Shown here one piece after another: positions 16,404 to 24,159 of a stretch of 41,330 nucleotides of DNA. Source of the DNA: an uncultured Geobacteraceae bacterium. Lineage in GTDB: Bacteria > Desulfobacterota > Desulfuromonadia > Geobacterales > Pseudopelobacteraceae. The notes below the pieces were generated by a model, which saw only the letters and a program-made list of their open reading frames with translations, was not told where the DNA came from and searched no databases. How positions within the stretch are numbered: position 1 is the stretch's first letter; the number at the start of each line of letters is the position of its first letter. A program made the position numbers and the translations under genes. Location of the stretch: contig CAIMXI010000035.1 in the NCBI GenBank assembly GCA_903845365.1, positions 1 through 41,330 on the forward strand, given 5' to 3'.

Positions 16404-16880
16404 CTAAACCTCCTCTGTTAGTTCTTGCGGTGTGCAGATAATGGGCGGCTCGTAGCCAAGTGCCCGGCATGTTGTTTCAATTTTAGGCCGTGTATGAGCA
16501 TTAGCAATATGTGTGCAGTTCCAAGTCAACAAATATTCCATGCCGTTTACGGTTGCAATAGCCACATGATAAGCGTCAATTTCGGCGTTTGTGGGCAGGG
16601 CATGGCGACGGATAAGTTCTTGACCCAATGTCCGCACCTCCTCTGTTGCTTGTAGCTCCACTATATCAGCGATTGCCTCAAGACGGCGACTTATTGCATC
16701 AGGATGCCCGAGACTGGCTTCAGCAATTACAAATTCAGAAATGAACACATCGTAGTTGCCCCGCTGCGTCTCCCACCACTCGATGGTGGCATTCTGATTG
16801 GCCATTGCACGGATGTCGTTGCTTTGACGTGCAGTAAGATAGCTGATAACCGAGGTTTCGATATATACTTTAGCTTTCAA
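16404..16880 (-). CDS. PIN-domain ribonuclease toxin, VapC-like
   Basis: This 158-residue PIN-like protein begins KAKVYIETSVISYLTARQS and ends with NAEIDAYHVAIATVNGMEYLLTWNC. Acidic residues E8, the E of EFVIAEASL and the D of NAEIDAYH are the likely metal ligands. The first is glutamate where most PIN proteins have aspartate. The start codon is TTG at 16880 behind GGAGGG. Toxins of this class cleave RNA, often tRNA or rRNA; the target here is unknown. The partner is the gene at 16191. Confidence 0.78.
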   Translation of the reverse strand: MKAKVYIETSVISYLTARQSNDIRAMANQNATIEWWETQRGNYDVFISEFVIAEASLGHPDAISRRLEAIADIVELQATEEVRTLGQELIRRHALPTNAEIDAYHVAIATVNGMEYLLTWNCTHIANAHTRPKIETTCRALGYEPPIICTPQELTEEV

Positions 16881-17230
16881 GATGCCCTCCGTTTAGCTGT
16901 TCAGCGTGGGCAACGATGAATCAGTTGCCCACCCTACCAGGCTGTTGCTTGAATCTACGTTTTATCGCTTGCGGTTAAGTAAAATTACGGCTTCAGGATG
17001 TGACCGTGGAGCTGTTGTGGCCTCTTCGGTTGGCCTGAAAGTCAATGCCAACAACGCCGTCCGAATATGCCGGTTTCCATGCCTTGACTCGGTTCAACAT
17101 CAAGATAACATTTGACTTGTCGTCCAACGGGCATGAAATTGACCCGCCGGCTTTTGGGCGGCTCTTACTTTCTGGTTGAAAATTAAGTTATTCTTTACTC
17201 ATACTTTACTCAAGAAGGGGCTGGAACAGA
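16881..17230. other. Gene-free accessory stretch with a palindromic repeat
   Basis: No credible gene is visible. GTGGGCAAC (16906-16914) and GTTGCCCAC (16924-16932) form a perfect 9-bp inverted repeat with loop GATGAATCA. A core GTCCAAC at 17122-17128 is followed by CCGCCGG/GGGCGG pairing and GTTGAAA at about 17180, which could be a decayed attC but fails the strict end rule. The stretch separates the two PIN modules. Confidence 0.5.
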
Positions 17231-17656
17231 TTACTCGGTTTCTTTTTGATTGAAGGGGTTGATGAACTCCACACCGGTTGGCTCAATATCACGGACGTTA
17301 CGTGTCACTAAAATATGACCATGAACCATAGCAGTTGCAGCAATTAGACCGTCAATAACCGAAACCGGATCAGGCACGCCGAAATGTCCCCACTGCTCTG
17401 AAATTTGATTTGTAATGGGCAAAATCCTATCACCAGTATTTTTCTGTACTTCGTTAAGCCAAGTTTCCAGACGCGTAGCGGCTTTAGGATCTCGGCGGCG
17501 TAATAGTTCAATTCCGTGGCGAACTTCTCCCACTGTCAATGTTGACAGATAAATTTCATCTGACGGAACGGCATCAAACCATTTTCGTACGTTATTATCC
17601 ATCTTTGAGGCTTTACGAAGTTCCGAAAGCACATTCGTGTCAATCAGAAATCCCAT
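17231..17656 (-). CDS. PIN-domain toxin VapC/FitB type
   Basis: This 141-residue PIN protein begins MGFLIDTNVLSELRK, with D6 the first acidic ligand. E44 in TVGEVRHGIELL is the second, and the DPVSVIDGLIAATA region with VTRNVRD carries the others. This is the FitB-like VapC arrangement. The gene overlaps the antitoxin 3' end by 13 bases, as in coupled toxin-antitoxin operons. It is expected to act as an RNase inhibited by the upstream antitoxin. Confidence 0.88.
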   Translation of the reverse strand: MGFLIDTNVLSELRKASKMDNNVRKWFDAVPSDEIYLSTLTVGEVRHGIELLRRRDPKAATRLETWLNEVQKNTGDRILPITNQISEQWGHFGVPDPVSVIDGLIAATAMVHGHILVTRNVRDIEPTGVEFINPFNQKETE

Positions 17657-17871
17657 TTTTCGCCTCCGCGACCAAAATCACGCTGACGGGCAAAATCGTT
17701 ATCGTCTCCGACATTAGGCATCTTCATGAGCAAAGACTTGAATGATCTGGTTGCGGGTTTTGATTGTTCGGAAAGTGGCCAGATAATTATTTCAAGCCGT
17801 TTGTGATGAAGTTCCACCGGTAACTGGAACGAGGGGGGAGCATCATTAATTATCTGACGAAAAGGTTGCAT
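17644..17871 (-). CDS. Antitoxin of the VapBC-type pair
   Basis: The start is set at the ATG at 17871, giving 75 residues beginning MQPFRQIINDAPPSFQLPVEL. An open extension to 18069 overlaps the next gene in another frame and is not supported. The N-terminal strand-rich segment (QLPVELHHKRLEIIIWPL) resembles DUF2281-type antitoxins. The acidic and basic C-terminal tail would wrap the toxin. It precedes and overlaps the PIN toxin at 17231-17656. Confidence 0.72.
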   Translation of the reverse strand: MQPFRQIINDAPPSFQLPVELHHKRLEIIIWPLSEQSKPATRSFKSLLMKMPNVGDDNDFARQRDFGRGGEKWDF

Positions 17872-17941
17872 AGCTGGATTCCTCTCTTTAAATCTTGAAT
17901 CTGGATCAGTAAATATTTTACTATAAGTGTTAAAACCATAG

Positions 17942-19147
17942 TCAATCTTGAGTCTCCGGCACTTCTCCTTTATTCCCTCGCTCTCGCTTGAAATTGTTAT
18001 CGTCGAGACAGTACGCGAGAGCGTCAAATATGACAACAGATAGACGCATGACGCTTTCTGGCTTGTCAAGAATTATACTTCCACCCGAACCAAATTCAAG
18101 GCCGCATTTTTTGATCCCTGATTTGTGTTGTTCAGTGAGTTCGATAGGGAAATATACTTGTGTTTTCCTTTTGTCACCAACGTAGCGAATGATCCAGCGG
18201 TTTGTTTTGTTTTGGTAGAGTACGCTATAGTAGCTTTCTGTATCTTTTCCGACAATCTCTTCCTCGTTTACAACCCCGCTTAACATGTCTTTAAGAATTG
18301 TCAAAATTTTTCGTTCAGCCGCAGTTGTTATTATTTTGGGATTTGCGGGATCAATAGCATCAATAGATTCAGAAACCTCTTCTGTAGTATCTGGCTGGGT
18401 TGCCGCTGTTGCTTGGGTAGGAGAAATTACTGGCTGTGGCGTTGACAATCCGCTTACAACCATTTCACTGATAGCATCTTTTAAGGATTGCTTGACCAGA
18501 GGAGTAATCGTTTCAAGAAACTTTGTAGTAAGTTTTGGGGTGAGATTTGCCCTAGTGGCGATAAATCGAACAAAATCCTGATCAACCTCTCTCAAGCAGT
18601 TTCCGATGGTGCTAGTAAAAAGATCGAGAAGGTTGCGTTCTTCCGCAAATGACTTGAGTTTATCAGGGTTGAACATATCGTAACGAAATTTTGAGAGTTG
18701 CTCTATATCCTTGTCTTCCAGCATATCAAAATTGACTGTCAGAAATGGTGTACTGTCCATGACATTAGGAAGTTTGAGATCCGTGAAAAACCGCCATTCA
18801 GTGCCGTTGGTTATGGCTGCAACGGTAACGCCGGGGGTGGAGTTAAAGTAGCGGGATAATTGCCCATCATGGTTAGTTAATTTATTGTTGTAGGGCTTTG
18901 CTTCAATGAATATAACCGGGGTACCACTTGAAAACAGAGCATAATCTACCCGTTCGCTCGCTTTCGCGCCGGGGAAATTTGCACCATACTCGGCTTTGAC
19001 TTTTTGAGGATCGAAGGGGTTGAAGTCGAGAATGTTAAGTAAAGGCAGTATCAGTGCCTGCTTTGTGGTCTCCTCCGTTGTACAGTGGCTCCCGACTGTC
19101 TTGATATGTTCAACATGTGCAAGCACCTTCTTCTTGCATTCTTCCAT
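17942..19147 (-). CDS. Solitary HSDR_N-type predicted endonuclease
   Basis: The start is placed at the ATG at 19147, behind GGGGGATTT (401 residues). A ten-residue extension has no ribosome site. The N-terminal half is a type I restriction HSDR_N-like domain with a PD-(D/E)xK core: D68 in ERVDYALF and E82/K84 in VIFIEAKPYNN. The C-terminal part is a distinct alpha/beta domain, joined by a low-complexity P/T/E linker near 245-275. No helicase, methylase or specificity gene is adjacent. Such stand-alone proteins (COG4748-like) are common in accessory regions, and their role is unsettled. It may be a defence nuclease. Confidence 0.7.
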   Translation of the reverse strand: MEECKKKVLAHVEHIKTVGSHCTTEETTKQALILPLLNILDFNPFDPQKVKAEYGANFPGAKASERVDYALFSSGTPVIFIEAKPYNNKLTNHDGQLSRYFNSTPGVTVAAITNGTEWRFFTDLKLPNVMDSTPFLTVNFDMLEDKDIEQLSKFRYDMFNPDKLKSFAEERNLLDLFTSTIGNCLREVDQDFVRFIATRANLTPKLTTKFLETITPLVKQSLKDAISEMVVSGLSTPQPVISPTQATAATQPDTTEEVSESIDAIDPANPKIITTAAERKILTILKDMLSGVVNEEEIVGKDTESYYSVLYQNKTNRWIIRYVGDKRKTQVYFPIELTEQHKSGIKKCGLEFGSGGSIILDKPESVMRLSVVIFDALAYCLDDNNFKRERGNKGEVPETQD

Positions 19148-19243
19148 AAATCCCCCCGGTGGTTTTTGTGACCTCATTATGCCTTTTCTGCTTCTATCAG
19201 TCTTGATTTTTCTGACTCGTTATTGACCGGCCAGTAAAAGCTC

Positions 19244-19379
19244 CTTATATTGGCTACCGGTTTCCTATATAAGGAACTTACTACTTATATGGGGAACAAG
19301 TGAACTTCCTTATATAAGTGACTTTTGACAGTTTTTTCTTATCCAGTAAGCGCCTTATATAGGTAGCTTATTCCATATA
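19244..19379. repeat. Phased array of CTTATAT motifs
   Basis: CTTATAT or a close variant occurs at 19244, 19264, 19284, 19309, 19354 and about 19373. Spacings are 20, 20, 25, 45 and about 20 bases, roughly two helical turns. Some copies are palindromic (CCTATATAAGG). It lies upstream of the HSDR_N-type gene and could be an operator array or iteron-like binding site. No binding protein is identified. Confidence 0.55.
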
Positions 19380-19416
19380 GATACTTCACACGGCTTTAAA
19401 ATGCGCCTTTGTTTAC

Positions 19417-19571
19417 GTTGCGTAGCGACAGATGGATGGAAGACTGGGAATTCATTCCCCGAGTATTCGGCACAACATTTCCCGCCGTCGCGTACGCGAC
19501 GGATGATTTGTGGCTACCGCATCAACCGTGGGATAAATCCCACGGCTATCATCGAACACCCCCTACGGTGT
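19417..19571. repeat. Chain of five consecutive hairpins
   Basis: Five short inverted repeats follow one another. GTTGC/GCGAC is at 19417-19429 and GGGAA/TTCCC at 19446-19459. CCGTCGCG/CGCGACGG is at 19485-19502 and CCGTGGGAT/ATCCCACGG at 19526-19545. ACACC/GGTGT is at 19556-19571. All loops are 2-9 bases. A plus-strand reading frame crosses the region but looks incidental. It could be a structured RNA or a non-autonomous repeat element. Confidence 0.6.
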
Positions 19572-19657
19572 TTTATATAGCAGTTGGAGATATGACTGAC
19601 AATTTAGATAAAACGGAAACATTGACCGTGCAAAGTATAAATGCGGTTTTTATATGG

Positions 19658-19674
19658 GCGGGTTCAAAACCCGC
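19658..19674 (-). terminator. Hairpin downstream of the DUF433 gene
   Basis: GCGGGTT and AACCCGC (19658-19664, 19668-19674) form a 7-bp stem 14 bases after the DUF433 stop. No clean T-tract follows on the minus strand, so termination is only possible. Confidence 0.35.
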
Positions 19675-19688
19675 AAACAATTTGAGAG

Positions 19689-19913
19689 TCATGCCGCAAG
19701 CTCATATTTGGTAAGATCTCTTGCATAATCCAGGCAAGCAAATATCTGTGCAGGCGTAACATCAGGAAACTCAGCCATTATCTCCTTTTGTAACATTCCT
19801 TCAGAAAGATACCCCAATATGAGGCTTACCGGAATACGCTGCCCCTTTATTCGTGGTTTGCCTTTTAGTACATCCGGCGTTGATTCAATATAATCTCTCC
19901 AGTTAATTGACAT
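19689..19913 (-). CDS. DUF433 antitoxin-like protein (orphan)
   Basis: The start is set at the ATG at 19913, behind AAGGGGG (74 residues). The protein reads MSINWRDYIESTPDVLKGKP, then RIPVSLILGYLSEGM and DVTPAQIFACLDYARDL, the typical DUF433 helix-turn-helix layout. Its family is usually followed by a DUF5615 PIN-like toxin. None follows here; the hairpin chain at 19417-19571 occupies that position. It lies 35 bases downstream of the ketoreductase gene and may be carried on its transcript. Confidence 0.8.
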   Translation of the reverse strand: MSINWRDYIESTPDVLKGKPRIKGQRIPVSLILGYLSEGMLQKEIMAEFPDVTPAQIFACLDYARDLTKYELAA

Positions 19914-19947
19914 GATTACCCCCTTTAAAAACCGTGACACCTGGTTG

Positions 19948-20676
19948 CTACATGTAGGCACCGCCGTTAACAGCTATGACCTGCCCGGTTATATACGTTG
20001 CTTTATTCGAACAAAGGAACGAAACGACCTCAGCGACCTCTTCGGGTTTACCGATTCGTCCCATCGGGATCATTGGTAGTATCCGTTCAGTCGGGAGGCC
20101 GTCGATCATATCTGTCTCGATAAATCCTGGCGATACCACGTTCACCAGTACGTTACGCTTTGAAGTTTCTGCGGCCAGTGCCTTGGTCGCCCCAATCAAC
20201 CCCGCCTTTGCTGCGGAATAGTTTACCTGACCCGGCATGCCGCTCTGCCCCGAAGTAGAAGCGATGCTGATGATTCTGCCAGCTCTTTTTTTGAGCATTC
20301 CAACCAGCAGCAGTCTGGTGATATAAAAAAAACCGTCCAGGTGAACCGAAAGTACATCCTTCCATTCACTATCCCCCATCCAGACCATCAGGGTGTCTTT
20401 GGTAAAACCTGCGTTGTTTACAAGTACGAGAGGTGTTTCCAGATCAAGGAGAGGGGTAAGGCTTTCCTTCACTGCTGCAGGGTCGGCAACATCAAAGCAC
20501 AAAAGAATGCACGATCGCCCCAACTCTTCAATCTGCCTGGCAACTGCCGCTGCAGCAGTGTGATCAGACCGATAATTGAGCCAGATATCAAAGCCATCAC
20601 GAGCTAAAACCAGAGCGGTCGCAGCTCCAATTCCCTTACTCGCACCAGTTATAACTGCAATTTTTTTTTCTTGCAT
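19948..20676 (-). CDS. fabG: 3-oxoacyl-ACP reductase, FabG-like (ApeQ-like)
   Basis: The start is placed at the ATG at 20676 behind AAGGAC (242 residues). A 51-residue upstream extension lacks any family similarity. The NADP motif TGASKGIGAA (10-19), LVNNAG (85-90), S140, Y153 and K157 (YSAAK) are present, and the C-terminus ends VNGGAYM. The usual catalytic-tetrad asparagine region reads SVHLDGFF instead of VNLxG, so H112 replaces it. It would reduce 3-ketoacyl-ACP for the APE-like operon, which otherwise has no ketoreductase, but about 4.1 kb of accessory DNA separates the two. Confidence 0.88.
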   Translation of the reverse strand: MQEKKIAVITGASKGIGAATALVLARDGFDIWLNYRSDHTAAAAVARQIEELGRSCILLCFDVADPAAVKESLTPLLDLETPLVLVNNAGFTKDTLMVWMGDSEWKDVLSVHLDGFFYITRLLLVGMLKKRAGRIISIASTSGQSGMPGQVNYSAAKAGLIGATKALAAETSKRNVLVNVVSPGFIETDMIDGLPTERILPMIPMGRIGKPEEVAEVVSFLCSNKATYITGQVIAVNGGAYM

Positions 20677-20864
20677 TGTCCTTTGTCCTTGAAAATAAAG
20701 TCTGTGAATTAATGATCCGGCAGGATTTGATTTATACAATCTATCTAGATATTTAACAAGGTAATTTAGTCTGGCTGCATCACGGGTTCCAGCTTGCATC
20801 TCTATCTGCTGACGTGTAGAATCCTCCACCGTCCCAAAACCCCATCGATCTTGTAAGGAATTTT

Positions 20865-23201
20865 ATGGCTTCACTCTTTATAGTCGGCACCGGCCCCGGC
20901 GCAATCTCCTACCTGACGGAAGCCGCCAGGCAGGCAATTGCCGATTCTGACATAATCATCGGCTATGACAGTTACGTCGAACTTGTCCGACCACTCCTGG
21001 AAGGAAAACAGGTCATTTCAAGCGGGATGATGCAGGAGGTACAGCGCTGCCGTGAAGCGATTCGTCTGGCGCGCACCGGTGAATCGGTGGCACTCGTGTC
21101 GGGTGGTGATTCCGGGATATACGGCATGGCCGGTCTGGTGCTCGAGCAGTTGGAAACCGACAATAGAGAAAAACCGGACGAACCTCATATTGATGTCCGG
21201 ATAATACCAGGAGTTTCGGCAGTTCAAGCCGCCGCTGCCGTTCTTGGCGCGCCACTGATGCACGATTTTGTTGTGATTTCGTTGTCAGATTTATTAACAC
21301 CGTGGAACCTTATCAAAACCCGTCTGGAGGCTGCTGCTGCAGCAGACTTTGTTGTTGCCCTGTATAACCCGCGCAGCAAAAGCCGGAGAACCCAGATAGA
21401 AGAAGCGCAAAAAATTTTACTTGCCTGTCGCCCTGCAGGGACTCCGGCAGGAATCGTGCGTAACGCCTGCCGTGATGGTCAGGCGGCTGTTGTTACCACC
21501 CTCGGCCAATTACTTGATCACGAAATTGACATGACCAGTATCGTGTTGATCGGTAACGCCAGCAGTTTTATCGATGCTGAGGGACGCATTGTCACGCCGC
21601 GCGGTTACGCGGGCAAATATGGCTCTGTAAAAGCAGTAAGTGAGACAGTTTCTGAACAGGAGCCGTTGCCCATCCCTGGAGCAGTCATGTTTTGCGGAAC
21701 GGCATCCGACGTCGGAAAATCGATTATTACCTCCGGTTTCTGCCGTTGTCTGGTTAAGCGTGGCTTGTCTGTGGCTCCATTTAAATCCCAGAATATGTCT
21801 CTCAACTCCTCCGTTACCCCGGAAGGGGGAGAAATTGGCCGCGCCCAGGCGGTTCAGGCGCAGGCGTGTGACATCAACCCACATACAGATATGAATCCGG
21901 TTCTGCTCAAACCGAATTCTGACACCGGTAGCCAGGTTATTGTACAGGGCAGACCGGTCGGTAATATGTCCGCGCTTGAATATGACGTCTACAAACCGAC
22001 CGCCTTTATAAAAGTCAGAGAAAGCTTCGAGCGCCTTCGCCAGGAATATGAGTTCATCGTTATTGAGGGGGCGGGGAGCATCTCTGAGATTAACCTGAAA
22101 AAAAATGATATTGCCAACATGAAAATCGCTGCAATGGCGCGCTGTCCGGTAATACTGGTGGCTGATATTGATCGCGGCGGCGTTTTTGCCCAGATTGTCG
22201 GTACTATTGAGCTTCTGGATCAATTGGAGCGATCATATATCAAGGGGATCATAATAAATAAATTCCGTGGTGATGTTAATATACTTACACTTGGAATAGA
22301 TTTCATCGTGCAGCGCACCGGAATTCCGGTGCTCGGTGTGCTACCCTGGTTTGCCGACATAAGTCTGCCGGAAGAAGACAGTGTCGTACTGGAGCAGCGC
22401 TCAAAAGCCATCAGCAGTGAGGCCGGAGAGAATAAAATTCAGATCGGTGTCATCAGATTACCACGGATTTCTAATTTTACCGATTTTGACCCTCTGCAGA
22501 AAGAGCCTGACGTCATTCTCAGGTATGTTGATCTGGCCGGTCAGTTGCATGGTCTGGATATCCTGATTATCCCTGGAAGTAAATCAACTATAGCTGATCT
22601 CGCTTTTCTTTGTGAGCGGGGACTTTACGACACGATACGTGACTTTAAAGGTCATATCATAGGCATTTGCGGCGGGTTTCAAATGCTTGGGACTTCTGTG
22701 CATGATCCCGACGGTGTTGAATCGTCTGATAAAGAGGCGAAGGGGTTGGATCTACTCCCTTCCACGACTATCCTCATGGCAAAAAAAGAAACTCATCAGG
22801 CAGAGGCGTATCTGGGCGAGGCCGGCCTGCTCATTGCCCCTGATTGTCACGGGGGCATGACTGGATATGAAATCCATATGGGGGTGACAACACTAAGCAC
22901 CGGTATCCGGCCATTTTCACGTATTTTTCGGCGAGGCACTTCATTTGTTGCAGTCGAAGACGGCGCAGTTTCCAGCGATGGCAGAATTTTTGGTACATAT
23001 CTGCATGGCCTCTTCGAAAATGGCTTGTTTTTGGCAACCTATCTGGATAGCATTCGACTTGAAAAGGGGATGCCATTGCGGCGAGGCGAAGTGAAGCAGC
23101 CGCTGCATGACCCGTTTGACCAGTTGGCAGAGCAGTTTGAAAAGCATCTCGACCTGCCACGTATCCTTGCCATTTGTGGGCTGGGCAGTGATAGCAACTG
23201 A
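20865..23201 (+). CDS. cobJ-cobQ: Fused precorrin-3B C17-methyltransferase and cobyric acid synthase
   Basis: This is one 778-residue polypeptide. Residues 1-250 are a CobJ/CbiH tetrapyrrole methylase (LFIVGTGPGAISYLT, VSGGDSGIYGMAG, IPGVSAVQAAAA, ALYNPRSKSR), which contracts the corrin ring. After a 20-residue linker, residues 271-778 are CobQ/CbiP. This part has an ATP-binding-type start (FCGTASDVGKS), KSQNMSLNS, and a class I glutamine amidotransferase domain with C602 (GICGGFQM) and H714 (GTYLHGLF), which amidates the corrin side chains. The two steps are not consecutive in the pathway, so the fusion is notable. No cobalamin riboswitch is visible in the 188 bases upstream. Confidence 0.92.
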   Translation: MASLFIVGTGPGAISYLTEAARQAIADSDIIIGYDSYVELVRPLLEGKQVISSGMMQEVQRCREAIRLARTGESVALVSGGDSGIYGMAGLVLEQLETDNREKPDEPHIDVRIIPGVSAVQAAAAVLGAPLMHDFVVISLSDLLTPWNLIKTRLEAAAAADFVVALYNPRSKSRRTQIEEAQKILLACRPAGTPAGIVRNACRDGQAAVVTTLGQLLDHEIDMTSIVLIGNASSFIDAEGRIVTPRGYAGKYGSVKAVSETVSEQEPLPIPGAVMFCGTASDVGKSIITSGFCRCLVKRGLSVAPFKSQNMSLNSSVTPEGGEIGRAQAVQAQACDINPHTDMNPVLLKPNSDTGSQVIVQGRPVGNMSALEYDVYKPTAFIKVRESFERLRQEYEFIVIEGAGSISEINLKKNDIANMKIAAMARCPVILVADIDRGGVFAQIVGTIELLDQLERSYIKGIIINKFRGDVNILTLGIDFIVQRTGIPVLGVLPWFADISLPEEDSVVLEQRSKAISSEAGENKIQIGVIRLPRISNFTDFDPLQKEPDVILRYVDLAGQLHGLDILIIPGSKSTIADLAFLCERGLYDTIRDFKGHIIGICGGFQMLGTSVHDPDGVESSDKEAKGLDLLPSTTILMAKKETHQAEAYLGEAGLLIAPDCHGGMTGYEIHMGVTTLSTGIRPFSRIFRRGTSFVAVEDGAVSSDGRIFGTYLHGLFENGLFLATYLDSIRLEKGMPLRRGEVKQPLHDPFDQLAEQFEKHLDLPRILAICGLGSDSN

Positions 23202-24159
23202 TTGGCTGACGATCCTTCTGGCGCTTCTCCTCGACCTGATAATCGGAGATCCTCACGGAATGCCTCATCCGGTGGTGGCTATCGGTCGCCTGATCAGCGT
23301 GCTGGATCGAAACTTGCGGCTGAGCTGGCTGAATGAGCGCCTGGCAGGTGTAATGTTGCTGCTGATAGTTGTTATCTTTACCGCAGGCACAACCTGGTTC
23401 CTTTTGAAGATACTCACCCTGCTGATGCCATTGGCAGGCTGGATTGCCGCCATCATACTTTCTTCCACCTGTCTTGCCGCCCGTTCTTTGCACAAGGAGT
23501 CCTCCCGCGTTGCCTCTGCGCTGATGGGTGGTGACCTCCCTGCTGCACGTCATTACCTCTCATATATTGTAGGTAGAGATACCGGTCAGCTTGAAGAGCC
23601 GGAGATCTGGCGCGCGCTGATCGAGACGGTTGCCGAAAATACCTCTGACGGCATTATTGCGCCGCTCTTTTGGCTGACAATCGGTGGTCCGGTGACGGCG
23701 ATGGCCTACAAGGCGGTCAGTACCCTTGATTCAATGGTCGGCTACCGAAGCCAGCGCTACTTGCTGTTCGGGTGGGCATCGGCGCGAATGGATGACCTGT
23801 TGAACTATCTTCCTGCTCGCCTTACGGCGCTGTTGCTGATCGTGTCTTCTCCGCTTGCCGGATGTTCGCTGTCCGCGGCAGCACGGATAACGTTACGTGA
23901 TCGCCTGAACCACCCTTCACCCAACAGCGGACACCCTGAAGCGGCCGCCGCAGGTGCTTTAGGAGTAAGGCTTGGCGGGGCTTCCAGCTACAATGGTGAA
24001 CCATCATGGAAAGAGTATATCGGCGAGCCGCAAAACCCCATTGATGAACATGCCTATCATCGTATGGTAAAACTTATGTACATTTCAACCCTGCTTATGG
24101 CTGCTCTCTGCATGTTGTCAGCCTTTTGTCTGAGAGGATTCCGTGTCCAATTCACATGA
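23188..24159 (+). CDS. cbiB: Adenosylcobinamide-phosphate synthase CbiB/CobD
   Basis: This polytopic membrane protein joins the aminopropanol arm to adenosylcobyric acid. The frame opens at 23107, but the first 27 codons overlap cobQ out of frame. The GTG at 23188 gives 323 residues, the usual length, beginning VIATDWLTILLALLLDLIIGDPHGMPHPVVAIG. Conserved blocks include RALIETVAENTSDGIIAPLFW and STLDSMVGYR. It overlaps the cobQ stop by 14 bases and the next gene by 17. Confidence 0.88.
   Translation: MIATDWLTILLALLLDLIIGDPHGMPHPVVAIGRLISVLDRNLRLSWLNERLAGVMLLLIVVIFTAGTTWFLLKILTLLMPLAGWIAAIILSSTCLAARSLHKESSRVASALMGGDLPAARHYLSYIVGRDTGQLEEPEIWRALIETVAENTSDGIIAPLFWLTIGGPVTAMAYKAVSTLDSMVGYRSQRYLLFGWASARMDDLLNYLPARLTALLLIVSSPLAGCSLSAAARITLRDRLNHPSPNSGHPEAAAAGALGVRLGGASSYNGEPSWKEYIGEPQNPIDEHAYHRMVKLMYISTLLMAALCMLSAFCLRGFRVQFT

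Noticed and set aside
17122..17187. Third attC site starting GTCCAAC
   Set aside because: The right end reads GTTGAAA, which fails the final pyrimidine, and the inner arms do not pair well.
19409..19714. Plus-strand frame of 101 codons over the hairpin chain
   Set aside because: The sequence is dominated by short palindromes and the frame overlaps the DUF433 gene end; it looks incidental.
20677..20864. Cobalamin riboswitch upstream of cobJ-cobQ
   Set aside because: No B12-box-like sequence or suitable folding was recognisable in these 188 bases.
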